Source: Enterobacter sp. JUb54
GTDB lineage: Bacteria > Pseudomonadota > Gammaproteobacteria > Enterobacterales > Enterobacteriaceae
NCBI RefSeq assembly: GCF_014298075.1
Contig: NZ_CP060418.1
Location: forward strand, 434,001-498,000
Direction: 5' to 3'
Length of the DNA stretch: 64,000 nucleotides
In this document: positions 28,171 to 36,674 of the stretch, piece by piece
Layout of the letters: the number at the start of each line of letters is the position of its first letter
Position numbering within the stretch: the stretch's first letter is position 1
Notes under the pieces: generated by a model
What the model saw: the letters and a program-made list of their open reading frames with translations, nothing else
Databases searched by the model: none
Told to the model about the DNA's origin: nothing
Translations under genes and position numbers: made by a program

Positions 28171-29108
28171 TGCACCGTTACCGTTTTCTGTTATTTCGTC
28201 CGCTACAGTTGCTGCCGGTGCTGCTGGGCATCAGCCTGATCACCTTCATGATGGTGCGCGCCATCCCCGGCGATCCGGCGCGCATTTTGCTGGGAGTCCG
28301 CAGCACTCCGGCGGCGCTGGCCCGCGTTCGCGCGCAGTTTGGCCTCGATGAACCGCTGTGGGTGCAGTACGGCTATTTTCTGCGCAACTTGCTGCAGGGC
28401 GAGCTGGGGAAGTCGATTGTCTACCGGGTGGATACCCTCAAGCTGATCGGCTCGCGGCTTGAACCGACGCTGTGGCTGGTGCTGGGCAGCGTGCTGCTGG
28501 CGATAGTGCTGACGGTGCCGCTGGCGACCACCGCCGCCCGCCAGCGCGGGCGCCTCGCCGACCGGCTGATTCGTCTTTTTACCACCGCCGGGCTTGGCTT
28601 TCCGGCGTTCTGGCTCGGCATCATGCTGATCCTGATGTTCAGCATCGTGCTCGGCTGGTTTCCGGTCTCCGGCTACGGCAGCGATTTTATAGACCAGCTG
28701 CATCATATGGTTCTGCCGTGTCTGACCGTGGCGCTGGCGCTGTCGGCGGTATTAATTCGTAACCTGCGCGCCAGCCTGCTGATGGAGATGAACAGCGACT
28801 ATGTCGTCGCGGCCCGGGCGCGCGGACAGCGAGAGCGTCGGATTTTCTGGCGCCACGTGCTGCCGAACTCGCTGGTACCGACCATTAACCTGCTGGCGGT
28901 GAATATCGGCTGGCTGATCGGCAGTACGGTGGTGATCGAAAGCGTGTTTGCCATTCCCGGCCTCGGACAGCTGCTGGTGAAGGCGATCTTCAGCCGCGAC
29001 TACATGGTGGTCCAGGGGGTGGTGATGGTATTTGCCCTCGCCACCGTGGTGGTGAGCCTGCTGGCGGATATTCTGACCGTGGCCCTCGACCCGAGGATCT
29101 CATTATGA
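28170..29108 (+). CDS. Peptide ABC transporter permease, DppB type (pip locus)
   Basis: 312 aa inner-membrane subunit. N-terminal helix 'PLQLLPVLLGISLITFMM', then 'RAIPGDPARILLG', the DppB hallmark. EAA loop near residues 208-230 ('VVAARARGQRERRIFWRHV'). Start overlaps the peptidase stop by 1 nt and its end overlaps the next gene by 4 nt, so the peptidase and the transporter are one translationally coupled unit. Likely imports the substrate of the two peptidases. Confidence 0.92.
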   Translation: MHRYRFLLFRPLQLLPVLLGISLITFMMVRAIPGDPARILLGVRSTPAALARVRAQFGLDEPLWVQYGYFLRNLLQGELGKSIVYRVDTLKLIGSRLEPTLWLVLGSVLLAIVLTVPLATTAARQRGRLADRLIRLFTTAGLGFPAFWLGIMLILMFSIVLGWFPVSGYGSDFIDQLHHMVLPCLTVALALSAVLIRNLRASLLMEMNSDYVVAARARGQRERRIFWRHVLPNSLVPTINLLAVNIGWLIGSTVVIESVFAIPGLGQLLVKAIFSRDYMVVQGVVMVFALATVVVSLLADILTVALDPRISL

Positions 29109-29950
29109 AGGCGATAGCGACCTTTTCCCGCCTGCGTCAGCGGGCGATCCCGCGCCAGCAGGCGCTGTGTGCCGGGCTGGCGATTGTCGGGCTGTGGCTG
29201 CTGGTGGCCTGTCTGGCACCGTGGATTGCGCCGTTCGACCCGATCGTTCAGGACCCGGCATCCAGCCTGCTGCCGCCGGGGGGGATCCATCCGTTCGGTA
29301 CCGACAATTTTGGCCGTGATGTCTTTTCCCGCGTGCTGTGGGGGGCGCGGGTCGATCTGCAAATCTGCCTGCTGGGGGTGCTGTTTCCCTTTATGCTCGG
29401 CACCACCCTGGGGGCGCTTGCGGGCTATCTTGGCGGAGTGGTGGATGCGCTGGTGATGCGGGTGATTGATATCGTGCTGGCCTTTCCGTTTCTGGTGCTG
29501 ATGCTGGCGATCATCGCCATCCTCGGGCCGGGGCTGAGCAGCTTTTATATCGCCATGGCGATGGTGGGTTGGGTCTCATATGCCCGCCTGGTGCGCGCTC
29601 AGGTGCTGACCCTGAAACAGCGCGATTTTATTCTGGCGGCCCGCAGTCTGGGCTACGGCCATCTGCGGATATTGTTCCGCCACCTGCTGCCGAACGCGTT
29701 GACCGGGGCCATCGTCTTTTCGATGTCCGACTGCGTGCTGGTGCTGCTGAACGGCGCGTCGGTGAGCTATCTCGGGCTTGGGGTACAGCCGCCCACCGCC
29801 GAATGGGGGGTGATGGTGGCGGAAGGACAAAGCTTTATTACTACCGCATGGTGGATAACCACCTTTCCCGGTCTCGCCATCGTGCTGCTGGCGATGGGGT
29901 TCAGCCTGCTGGCCGACGGGCTGGGCGATAAGTTAGGAGAGCGCGTATGA
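29105..29950 (+). CDS. Peptide ABC transporter permease, DppC type (pip locus)
   Basis: 281 aa second permease. 'HPFGTDNFGRDVFSRVLWG' is the OppC N-terminal signature; EAA loop 'FILAARSLGYGHLRILFRH'. ATGA overlaps on both sides (upstream permease, downstream ATPase). Sequence differs clearly from the DppC-type gene at 2042-2947, so the two importers in this window are not a recent duplication. Confidence 0.92.
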   Translation: MKAIATFSRLRQRAIPRQQALCAGLAIVGLWLLVACLAPWIAPFDPIVQDPASSLLPPGGIHPFGTDNFGRDVFSRVLWGARVDLQICLLGVLFPFMLGTTLGALAGYLGGVVDALVMRVIDIVLAFPFLVLMLAIIAILGPGLSSFYIAMAMVGWVSYARLVRAQVLTLKQRDFILAARSLGYGHLRILFRHLLPNALTGAIVFSMSDCVLVLLNGASVSYLGLGVQPPTAEWGVMVAEGQSFITTAWWITTFPGLAIVLLAMGFSLLADGLGDKLGERV

Positions 29951-30927
29951 GTCTGCTGACGGTAAACAATCTGACGGTCACGCGCGGCGCAGATATCGCG
30001 CTGGTGGATAACATCTCGTTCACGCTGGCGACCGGGGAGATGCTCGGGCTGGTGGGCGAGAGCGGGTCGGGGAAAACCGTCACCTGCCGGGCGCTGATGC
30101 GCCTGCTGCCGGGAACCGGATTACGCATCACTGCTGGGGAAGTGCGGCTGGGCGGACGGGATATTTTGTCCCTCAGTGAAGGACAGATGTCGGCGGTGCG
30201 CGGGCGGGAAATCGGCATGATTTTCCAGAACCCCACCAGCCATCTCAATCCGGTGATGACCATCGGCGAACAGATTGCCGAAAGCCGCCGCCTGCACTTT
30301 GGCGCCAGCCGTCGTCAGGCGCGGGAGGATGCGCTCGCGCTGCTGCGTCAGGTCGGGATCCCCGACCCGCAGAACCGGCTCAATAACTATCCGCATGAGT
30401 TTTCCGGCGGTATGCGCCAGCGGGCGATGATTGCCGTTGCCCTCGCGCCGGAGCCGAGGCTGCTGATTGCCGATGAACCGACGACCGCGCTGGACGTGAC
30501 CGTGCAGATGCAGATTCTGCGCCTGCTGAGCGACCTGCGTGGGGAACTGGGGCTGGCGGTCATTATGATCACCCATGACCTTGGCGTGGTGGCGCAAACC
30601 TGCGACCGGATCGCGGTGATGTACGGCGGACGGCTGTGTGAAGTGGGCGGCAAGCGCGAGGTGCTGGCCGGGCCGCTACATCCCTATACCCGCGGACTGA
30701 TTGACTGCCAGCCGGTGAGCGAAGGCGGGCAGGGGAGACTGACGACCATCGACGGCCAGCCGCCGGTTGCCGACCATTTTCCGCCAGGCTGTCGTTTTCA
30801 CCCGCGCTGTCGCCGTGCCGACGAGGCCTGCCAGCAGCAACCGGTATTGCATTACGGGCAGGAGGGTCGCACTCACGGCGCCGCCTGCCATCACATATTG
30901 CCGACGCTTACCCGGCGGGAGGGTTAA
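29947..30927 (+). CDS. Peptide ABC transporter ATPase, DppD type (pip locus)
   Basis: 326 aa, full DppD length. Walker A 'GESGSGKT' (37-44), Q-loop '[14 protein letters not shown]', signature 'FSGGMRQR', Walker B '[12 protein letters not shown]', switch 'ITHDLGVV'. C-terminal oligopeptide-transporter domain carries the Cys-rich stretch ('[15 protein letters not shown]') which in DppD/OppD holds an iron-sulphur cluster. Ends directly at the next start. Confidence 0.93.
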   Translation: MSLLTVNNLTVTRGADIALVDNISFTLATGEMLGLVGESGSGKTVTCRALMRLLPGTGLRITAGEVRLGGRDILSLSEGQMSAVRGREIGMIFQNPTSHLNPVMTIGEQIAESRRLHFGASRRQAREDALALLRQVGIPDPQNRLNNYPHEFSGGMRQRAMIAVALAPEPRLLIADEPTTALDVTVQMQILRLLSDLRGELGLAVIMITHDLGVVAQTCDRIAVMYGGRLCEVGGKREVLAGPLHPYTRGLIDCQPVSEGGQGRLTTIDGQPPVADHFPPGCRFHPRCRRADEACQQQPVLHYGQEGRTHGAACHHILPTLTRREG

Positions 30928-31962
30928 ATGGTTCACGCTCACTGGCCGCTGCTTGAGGCCGATAATCTTTCCGTCACCTTTCCGGTTTCCGGCGGGCTGT
31001 GGCAGCCGAAACGGCGGGTACACGCGGTCAATCAGGTGTCGCTGCAGATCCACCCCGGCGAGACCCTGGGGCTGGTGGGCGAATCCGGTAGCGGCAAAAG
31101 CACGCTGGGGCGGGCGCTGTTACAGCTGGAGCGGGTTGCCGGCGGAGAGGTGCGGTTCGAAGGGCAGCGCATCACCCATGGTTTAACCAGCGATATTGCC
31201 CGGCTGCGTCAGCAAAGCGCGATGATTTTTCAGGACCCCTTTGCCTCGCTGAACCCGCGTCAGACCGTAGGCGAGAGTATCGCCGAGGTGCTGCGGGTGC
31301 ATAAGAAAGTACCGCGCGGGCAGGTCGCCCAGCGAGTCGAGGCGCTGCTGGTCCAGGTTGGCCTGCGCCCGGAGCAGGCCAGCGCGAAACCGGCTCAGCT
31401 AAGCGGCGGCCAGTGCCAGCGTGCCGGTATTGCCAGAGCGCTGGCGATGGAGCCGCGGTTGATCGTCGCGGATGAGTGTGTGGCGGCGCTGGATGTTTCT
31501 ATTCAGGGGCAGATCGTCAATTTACTGATGGATCTGCGCGAAACCATGGGGCTGGCGATTCTGTTCATCGCTCACGACCTGGCGATTGTGCGCCGGCTGT
31601 GCGATCGCGTTGCGGTGATGTACCTCGGGCGGATCGTCGAGGAGGGGCCAGCGGAAGCGGTCTTCACCCGACCGCTGCACCCGTACACCGCCGCGCTGGT
31701 TTCGGCGATCCCGGAAATTGACCCGGATAAACCGCTGCCGAAGAGCGGTCTGGGGGGCGAACCACCCAGCCCGGTCGCAGTTCCACAAGGCTGTGCATTT
31801 CATCCGCGCTGCCCTTATGCGCAGGTGCAGTGTCGCACCGGCGCACCACCACCAACCCGGCAGATTGCCGACCGCGCTTATGCCTGCATCCTCAACCATG
31901 CGGGCCATGAGACCGTTTTTCCTTTGACAGGGGGATCTTTTGATGAAGCACAGGCATGTTAA
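30928..31962 (+). CDS. Peptide ABC transporter ATPase, DppF type (pip locus)
   Basis: 344 aa. Walker A 'GESGSGKS', signature 'LSGGQCQR', switch 'IAHDLAIV', C-terminal Cys-containing extension ('GCAFHPRCPYAQVQC'). Odd: the Walker B/D-loop reads 'LIVADECVAALDVS' instead of the near-universal ADEPTSALDVS; the catalytic Glu is kept, but Pro-Thr-Ser became Cys-Val-Ala. Follows the DppD-type gene without a gap and overlaps the binding-protein gene by 20 nt. Confidence 0.92.
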   Translation: MVHAHWPLLEADNLSVTFPVSGGLWQPKRRVHAVNQVSLQIHPGETLGLVGESGSGKSTLGRALLQLERVAGGEVRFEGQRITHGLTSDIARLRQQSAMIFQDPFASLNPRQTVGESIAEVLRVHKKVPRGQVAQRVEALLVQVGLRPEQASAKPAQLSGGQCQRAGIARALAMEPRLIVADECVAALDVSIQGQIVNLLMDLRETMGLAILFIAHDLAIVRRLCDRVAVMYLGRIVEEGPAEAVFTRPLHPYTAALVSAIPEIDPDKPLPKSGLGGEPPSPVAVPQGCAFHPRCPYAQVQCRTGAPPPTRQIADRAYACILNHAGHETVFPLTGGSFDEAQAC

Positions 31963-33457
31963 ATTACTGGCGGCCAGCGTATTTCTGGCGTTAAGCGTGG
32001 TCAGCGAAATGGCGCAGGCGGCGGGGGTATTGACCATTGGTCGCCGCGAGGACAGCACCACCTTTGACCCGATAAAATCGGCGCAAAACGCCGATAACTG
32101 GGTCTTTTCCAACGTCTTCGACCCGCTGGTGCGGGTGGATAAAAGCGGGACAAAGCTGGAGCCTGGGGTGGCTGAGAGCTGGACCATTTCCGCGGATGGT
32201 AAGGTCTACACCTTTAAAATTCGCGATACCCAGTTTTCCGACGGCACGCCGCTGACCGCCAGCGATGCGGCGTTTAGCCTGCTGCGCATCCGTGATGATG
32301 AGGGCTCACTGTGGCGCGACTCCTACAGCATCATCGCCAAAGCCGAGGCCACCGACCCGCGCACCCTGGTGGTGACCCTGAAATCGCCTTCCGCGCCGTT
32401 CTTATCGCAGCTGGCGCTGCCGAACGCTTCGGTGATTTCAGAGAAGGCGATGAAAGCCGAAGGCGAAGAGGCCTTTGCCGAGAAGCCGGTCGGCTCCGGC
32501 GCGTTTAGCGTGAAGGAGTGGCAGCGCGGGGAGAAAATCGTGCTGGTGAAGAACCCTCACTTCTGGCAGGCGAAAAACGTCAGCCTCGATGGCGTGGAGT
32601 GGCTAACTATTCCTGACGATAATACCCGGATGCTGAAAGTGCAGGCCGGAGAACTTGATGCTGCCCTGACCGTGCCTTTCTCGCGCATCGCGTCGCTGCA
32701 GAAGGATGCGAATCTGAAGGTGGAGCTGGATCCCTCCACCCGCGAGGATCATCTGCTGATTAACCATTCCCACGGCGCGCTGGGCAAAGTGGAAGTGCGC
32801 CAGGCGCTGGACTTCGCGATTGATAAAGACGCCATCGTCAAGACCGTGACCTTTGGCTACGGTCAGGTGGCGAACTCGTATATTCCTGCCGGGGCGCTGT
32901 ATCACTACGCCGACAATCTGCGTCGCCCCTACGATCCGCAAAAGGCAAAAGCGATGCTCAACGCGGCGGGCGCCGCCGACCTGAAGCTGAACTATGTGGT
33001 CAACGCCGGGGATGAGGTGGATGAGCAAATCGCCATTCTGCTGCAGCAGCAGCTGGCGAAAGCCGGGGTGACGGTCAACTTACAAAAAGTCGATCCGAGC
33101 CAGAGTTGGGATATGCTGGTGGCCGGGGATTACGATATCTCGGTGATGTACTGGACCAACGATATTCTCGACCCCGACCAGAAAACGACCTTTGTGCTGG
33201 GGCATGACAGCAACATGAACTATATGACCCGCTACCATAACGAGCAGGTCAAGGCGCTGGTGGCCGCCGCGCGCGTCGAAATGGACAGTAAAAAGCGCGA
33301 GCAGATGTATATCGACCTGCAAAAAATGGCCAAAGCCGACGTCAACTGGGTTGACCTGTATTACAGCCCGTACCGTAACGTCAGCCGTAAGAATATCGAC
33401 GGTTTTTACCAGAATCCGCTGGGGCGCTTCTTCCTCGAGGATACCGTGAAACACTAA
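31943..33457 (+). CDS. Peptide ABC transporter substrate-binding protein (pip locus)
   Basis: Periplasmic receptor, SBP_bac_5 family, 504 aa. Signal peptide residues 1-25 ending 'EMAQA'. Seen: 'TFDPIKSAQNADNWVFSNVFDPLVRVD', written here only as family landmark region at about 30-57, 'GVAESWTISADGKVYTFKI', 'KVEVRQALDFAIDKDAIV'. ATG at 31943 follows AGGGGGA at correct spacing; the TTG just before it is rejected. Unusually, the receptor gene is last rather than first in the operon. A strong terminator follows. Confidence 0.93.
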   Translation: MKHRHVKLLAASVFLALSVVSEMAQAAGVLTIGRREDSTTFDPIKSAQNADNWVFSNVFDPLVRVDKSGTKLEPGVAESWTISADGKVYTFKIRDTQFSDGTPLTASDAAFSLLRIRDDEGSLWRDSYSIIAKAEATDPRTLVVTLKSPSAPFLSQLALPNASVISEKAMKAEGEEAFAEKPVGSGAFSVKEWQRGEKIVLVKNPHFWQAKNVSLDGVEWLTIPDDNTRMLKVQAGELDAALTVPFSRIASLQKDANLKVELDPSTREDHLLINHSHGALGKVEVRQALDFAIDKDAIVKTVTFGYGQVANSYIPAGALYHYADNLRRPYDPQKAKAMLNAAGAADLKLNYVVNAGDEVDEQIAILLQQQLAKAGVTVNLQKVDPSQSWDMLVAGDYDISVMYWTNDILDPDQKTTFVLGHDSNMNYMTRYHNEQVKALVAAARVEMDSKKREQMYIDLQKMAKADVNWVDLYYSPYRNVSRKNIDGFYQNPLGRFFLEDTVKH

Positions 33458-33466
33458 TGCCTCTTT

Positions 33467-33500
33467 GCGCCGGTTGGCCCTGGTCACCGGCGCTTTTTTT
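33467..33500 (+). terminator. Rho-independent terminator of the peptidase-ABC operon
   Basis: Stem GCGCCGGT (33467-33474) / ACCGGCGC (33486-33493), 11-nt loop, followed by seven T (33494-33500). A textbook intrinsic terminator 10 bp after the receptor stop codon. Confidence 0.9.
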
Positions 33501-33691
33501 CCTCTCCGGACCCCGGTGGCGGATTGATATGCGTCAACCTTTCCGTCAACTACAGAGATAAATAACTAAAAAAGAGTTGTAACCCTTGCAGGTTTTATTC
33601 AATTTATGTGTCGAATGTTTAATGTGTAATTATAAATAAAATACATACACGTTAAAAATCAATACGTTAAATAAATCAGGGGTTCATTTTT

Positions 33692-34957
33692 GTGGCAAGT
33701 GCAAACAAACTCACGCTGTTCATCGTCATTTTCATGCTGCTGGGGATCCTCTCCGGCGCGGTGATTCATGAATACGCATCCCCAGGGGCGGTTGCCTCCT
33801 GGTCGGAAAATATCACGCTGTTTACCGACATGTTCTTACGACTGATTAAAATGGTGATTGCGCCGTTGGTCTTTAGCACCCTGACGGTGGGCATCATGCG
33901 GTTGGGTGAAACCGCAACCATCGGGCGGGTTGGCGGTAAGGCGATGGTGTGGTTTATCACCTCGTCGATCCTCTCTATTCTGGTGGGCCTGGTGATCGTG
34001 ACCCTGCAACATCCGGGCGCTGGGTTAAATCTGGCGATCCCGAAAGAAGCGGTGGATACCGGCCTGGCGGTGAGCGGGATGAGCCTGAAAGGCTTCCTGT
34101 CGCATACCATCCCCACCAGTATTACCGATGCGATGGCGAACAACGAAATTCTGCAAATTGTGGTGTTCTCGATGTTCTTCGGGATTGCCGGGGCGTCGCT
34201 GGGTGAGAAATTCAATGCGCCGCTGGTGGCTGCGCTGAACGTGGTGTCGCACATCATGCTGAAGGTGACGGGCTATGTGATGTACGTGGCTCCGCTGGCC
34301 ATTTTTGCCGCCATTTCTTCGGTGATTGCCTCGCAGGGGATGGGGATTTTGCTCAACTACGCCTCGTTTATCGGCGGTTACTACCTGGCCGTGCTGCTGA
34401 CCAGCGGCGTGTTGCTGGCGGTAGGTTACATGGTGCTGAAGAAAGAAGTCTTTCGTCTGCTTAACATGCTGAAAGACCCGGTGCTGGTCGCTTTCACCAC
34501 CAGCAGTTCTGAGGCCGCGTATCCGAAGACCCTGGAGCGACTGGTGAGCTTTGGCTGTTCGCGCAATATCGTCTCCTTCGTCCTGCCGATCGGTTACTCC
34601 TTTAACCTGGTCGGGTCGATGGTCTACTGCTCCTTTGCCTCGATGTTTATTGCCCAGGCCTATAACATCCACCTCAGCTTTAGCGAAATTACCGTCATGA
34701 TGCTGACGCTGATGCTGGCCTCCAAAGGCATTGCCGGGGTACCGCGTTCGGCGCTGGTGGTGCTGGCGGCGACAATCCCCAGCTTCAATATTCCGGTCGC
34801 CGGGATCCTGCTGCTGATGGGGATTGACCATTTCCTCGATATGGGGCGTTCGGCGATTAACGTGCTGGGCAACGGGATCGCCACGGCGATGCTGTCGAAG
34901 AATGAAGGGCAGTTACAGGAAGAGGTGCCGGAAGGGGAGCCTCAAGTTCAGGCCTGA
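33692..34957 (+). CDS. Dicarboxylate/amino acid:cation symporter (DAACS family)
   Basis: Sodium- or proton-coupled symporter of the GltP/GltT/DctA family, 421 aa, inner membrane. Serine-rich hairpin motif in 'TTSSSEAAYPKTLERL', 'GYSFNLVGSMVYCSFASMF', and the substrate-site helix 'GIAGVPRSALVVLAAT' are present. Start is GTG at 33692 with CAGGGG (33677-33682) upstream. Preceded by 190 bp of A/T-rich DNA likely to carry its promoter; monocistronic. Substrate (glutamate, aspartate, succinate or cystine-like) cannot be decided from motifs. Confidence 0.92.
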   Translation: MASANKLTLFIVIFMLLGILSGAVIHEYASPGAVASWSENITLFTDMFLRLIKMVIAPLVFSTLTVGIMRLGETATIGRVGGKAMVWFITSSILSILVGLVIVTLQHPGAGLNLAIPKEAVDTGLAVSGMSLKGFLSHTIPTSITDAMANNEILQIVVFSMFFGIAGASLGEKFNAPLVAALNVVSHIMLKVTGYVMYVAPLAIFAAISSVIASQGMGILLNYASFIGGYYLAVLLTSGVLLAVGYMVLKKEVFRLLNMLKDPVLVAFTTSSSEAAYPKTLERLVSFGCSRNIVSFVLPIGYSFNLVGSMVYCSFASMFIAQAYNIHLSFSEITVMMLTLMLASKGIAGVPRSALVVLAATIPSFNIPVAGILLLMGIDHFLDMGRSAINVLGNGIATAMLSKNEGQLQEEVPEGEPQVQA

Positions 34958-34963
34958 TAAAGT

Positions 34964-34985
34964 GATGCCCCGGTAAAGGGGCATC
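34964..34985. terminator. Hairpin after the symporter gene
   Basis: Perfect 8-bp stem GATGCCCC (34964-34971) / GGGGCATC (34978-34985) with a 6-nt loop, 7 bp after the stop. No long U-tract follows (AACTTAAG), so termination efficiency is uncertain. The remainder of the gap to 35255 shows no gene I can support. Confidence 0.5.
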
Positions 34986-35255
34986 AACTTAAGAAAGGGT
35001 GAAATACGGCAGAAAAAGAGGCCCCCAACAGGCACGCAAGGGGCAATGTGACGAAATGGTCGCACCTGTAATAAAAGCATTGTTCTAAGGGTACAAAAAT
35101 ACGCGGTAGTATCGTTATACCCAGGTGCCGGATAATATTACCGGTTAGCGACCGCCGCTGCGCTATTATTTTACCCTTGTTCAACGACTTTCAGATTATC
35201 CGCCCTGAATAACCCGCTATAATCCTAATTTTCCCGCTAATGGTACCTGCAGGTA

Positions 35256-35873
35256 TTAACCTCGTTGCTTGAGTAGATGAATAAACTGAAAAAAGTCAGA
35301 GTGATTATTCAGCCCGTATTTTTCCATAATCTGGTTTTTATGATAGATAACCACCTTCGGGGTGATCTGATGCAGGGTCGATATTTTGCCAATATCGAAA
35401 CCGTGCATTAGACCATGGGCCACCACAACCTGCGAAGGTGACAGGGTCTTATGCGGGCAGTTGGCGCAGATGAGTGCCGGGTCGAACGCCGGCGTTGCGG
35501 TGGGCTCCACACGTCGTTTCAGCGCTTTCGCAATAATGTCAGCCATGCCATCAACGTTGACCGTTCGAAGCGGCACGAAGGTCACGTCTTTCAGACAGTT
35601 CACAATCCGGCTCTTGTCAGGCAGGGTCTCATAGCGATGCAGGACGATCACCTCGCTGTTTTTCTTACGGTTTTTAATACTGATATTACAGTGATGAATT
35701 TCACCCGGCAGCAGTTCGGTGATGATAATATCCTGCTCGGCCAGCCCACTCGTCGCGTGAGTAAAGCTGACCGTCAGACCATCGCTGGCCTGGGTGAGAT
35801 CGTCGATGATGGCCATCAGCGACGCCCTGAGGAAGGTGTTGCGGCTAACGATCGCGATACTGATATTTCTCAT
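35256..35873 (-). CDS. LuxR-family HTH transcriptional regulator, unassigned
   Basis: About 205 aa from ATG at 35873 (preceded by AGGA about 10 nt upstream; the frame is open 22 codons further). N-terminal part resembles a receiver fold ('ISIAIVSRNTFLRASLMAII') but I see no canonical Asp-Pro pocket, so it is probably not phosphorylated. The C-terminus is a LuxR/GerE HTH: 'LSPSQVVVAHGLMHGFDIGK' then 'TPKVVIYHKNQIMEKYGLNN'. A CxxC pair ('ICANCPHKT') sits in the linker. Such two-part regulators (RcsA, MrkI, BglJ-like) often control surface structures. Function unknown. Confidence 0.8.
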   Translation of the reverse strand: MRNISIAIVSRNTFLRASLMAIIDDLTQASDGLTVSFTHATSGLAEQDIIITELLPGEIHHCNISIKNRKKNSEVIVLHRYETLPDKSRIVNCLKDVTFVPLRTVNVDGMADIIAKALKRRVEPTATPAFDPALICANCPHKTLSPSQVVVAHGLMHGFDIGKISTLHQITPKVVIYHKNQIMEKYGLNNHSDFFQFIHLLKQRG

Positions 35874-36010
35874 GGCGTGATATTCCTGCGCATCAACACA
35901 ACGCCATGCTGCGAGCAACCTTTCGGGCGTATACGGCAATAGCTAGCGAGGGAAGCGTATTTGATAAACTGCTGCCACGGTCTTGTATCAGGACGGCAGC
36001 ACAACCCGGA

Positions 36011-36148
36011 TTATCGTTTACGATTATTTTTATAGAATAATGGGAATTTTTGTCTATTCCGATCTTTGATATAAGTAATAAGACTATAAACAGAGACGCA
36101 CAGCAGAAAAATACACAGCAGTAAAGCTAACCACGTTTGCAAAACCAT
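36011..36148 (-). CDS. Small single-pass membrane protein, 45 aa (hypothetical)
   Basis: Clean 45-codon ORF: N-terminal hydrophobic helix (Met-Val-Leu-Gln-Thr-Trp then LALLLCIFLLCVSVYSLITY) followed by a strongly basic tail (IKDRNRQKFPLFYKNNRKR). AAGGGA lies 8 nt before the ATG at 36148, a good ribosome site. Located between the LuxR-type regulator and an ERIC element, same strand as the regulator. The hydrophobic-then-basic layout is typical of enterobacterial small membrane proteins. Not recognised by name; seen only by reading the region. Confidence 0.6.
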   Translation of the reverse strand: MVLQTWLALLLCIFLLCVSVYSLITYIKDRNRQKFPLFYKNNRKR

Positions 36149-36182
36149 GCTTAAGATCCCTTAACTGATATTGATGGTGTCA

Positions 36183-36309
36183 TATACCCGTCATACTTCA
36201 AGTTGCCTGGGTGTTGGCTGCACCCGCGCACCCCAGTCACTTACCTGAGTAAGCTCCTGGGGATTTACGGCTTTGCCGCCTACAAGCAACTCGAATTATA
36301 TTGGGTATA
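36183..36309. repeat. ERIC element (complete, 127 bp)
   Basis: Full-length enterobacterial repetitive intergenic consensus. Ends are the inverted TATACCC (36183-36189) / GGGTATA (36303-36309); inner arms CTTCAAGTTGC and GCAACTCGAAT; the core contains CCCCAGTCACTTAC and GTAAGCTCCTGGGGAT, the sites of the ERIC2 and ERIC1R primers. Confidence 0.95.
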
Positions 36310-36674
36310 AACGTGCCTCGGCGCGGACACGAAAATGGGTATTCCGTATAAAGCTTTTATTATCGCGTCGTACATTCATTCGCGTAACGTCGCCGCGCGG
36401 AATAATATCCCTGGAAGTGATAAATCAGGGATACCCGGAAAGTGGCTAGACGGGAGAGTGGGCGCTTCACTCTCCTGTTGCATGGCTGTTTTCGGACAAG
36501 ACCTTCACGGCGTCGGGTCAATGTAAGAAAATTCTTAGTTTTCCGTCAGTCTCATTTATCTCATTCCTCTCAAAAAGTGAGAAAAATTAACAACAACTGC
36601 CAAATGAATAACTTATCTCTGAAAAAACAATCCGGGTCGTGCAACCTGTACGCCGGGATAGGGAAAGAGGGAGA
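36310..36674. other. Intergenic stretch without supportable gene
   Basis: 365 bp between the ERIC and the end of the response-regulator gene. Contains a perfect 8-bp hairpin GGAGAGTG/CACTCTCC (36453-36475, 7-nt loop) that could terminate transcription. Two short plus-strand frames (63 and 78 codons) overlap each other and the hairpin and have no recognisable product. Confidence 0.5.
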
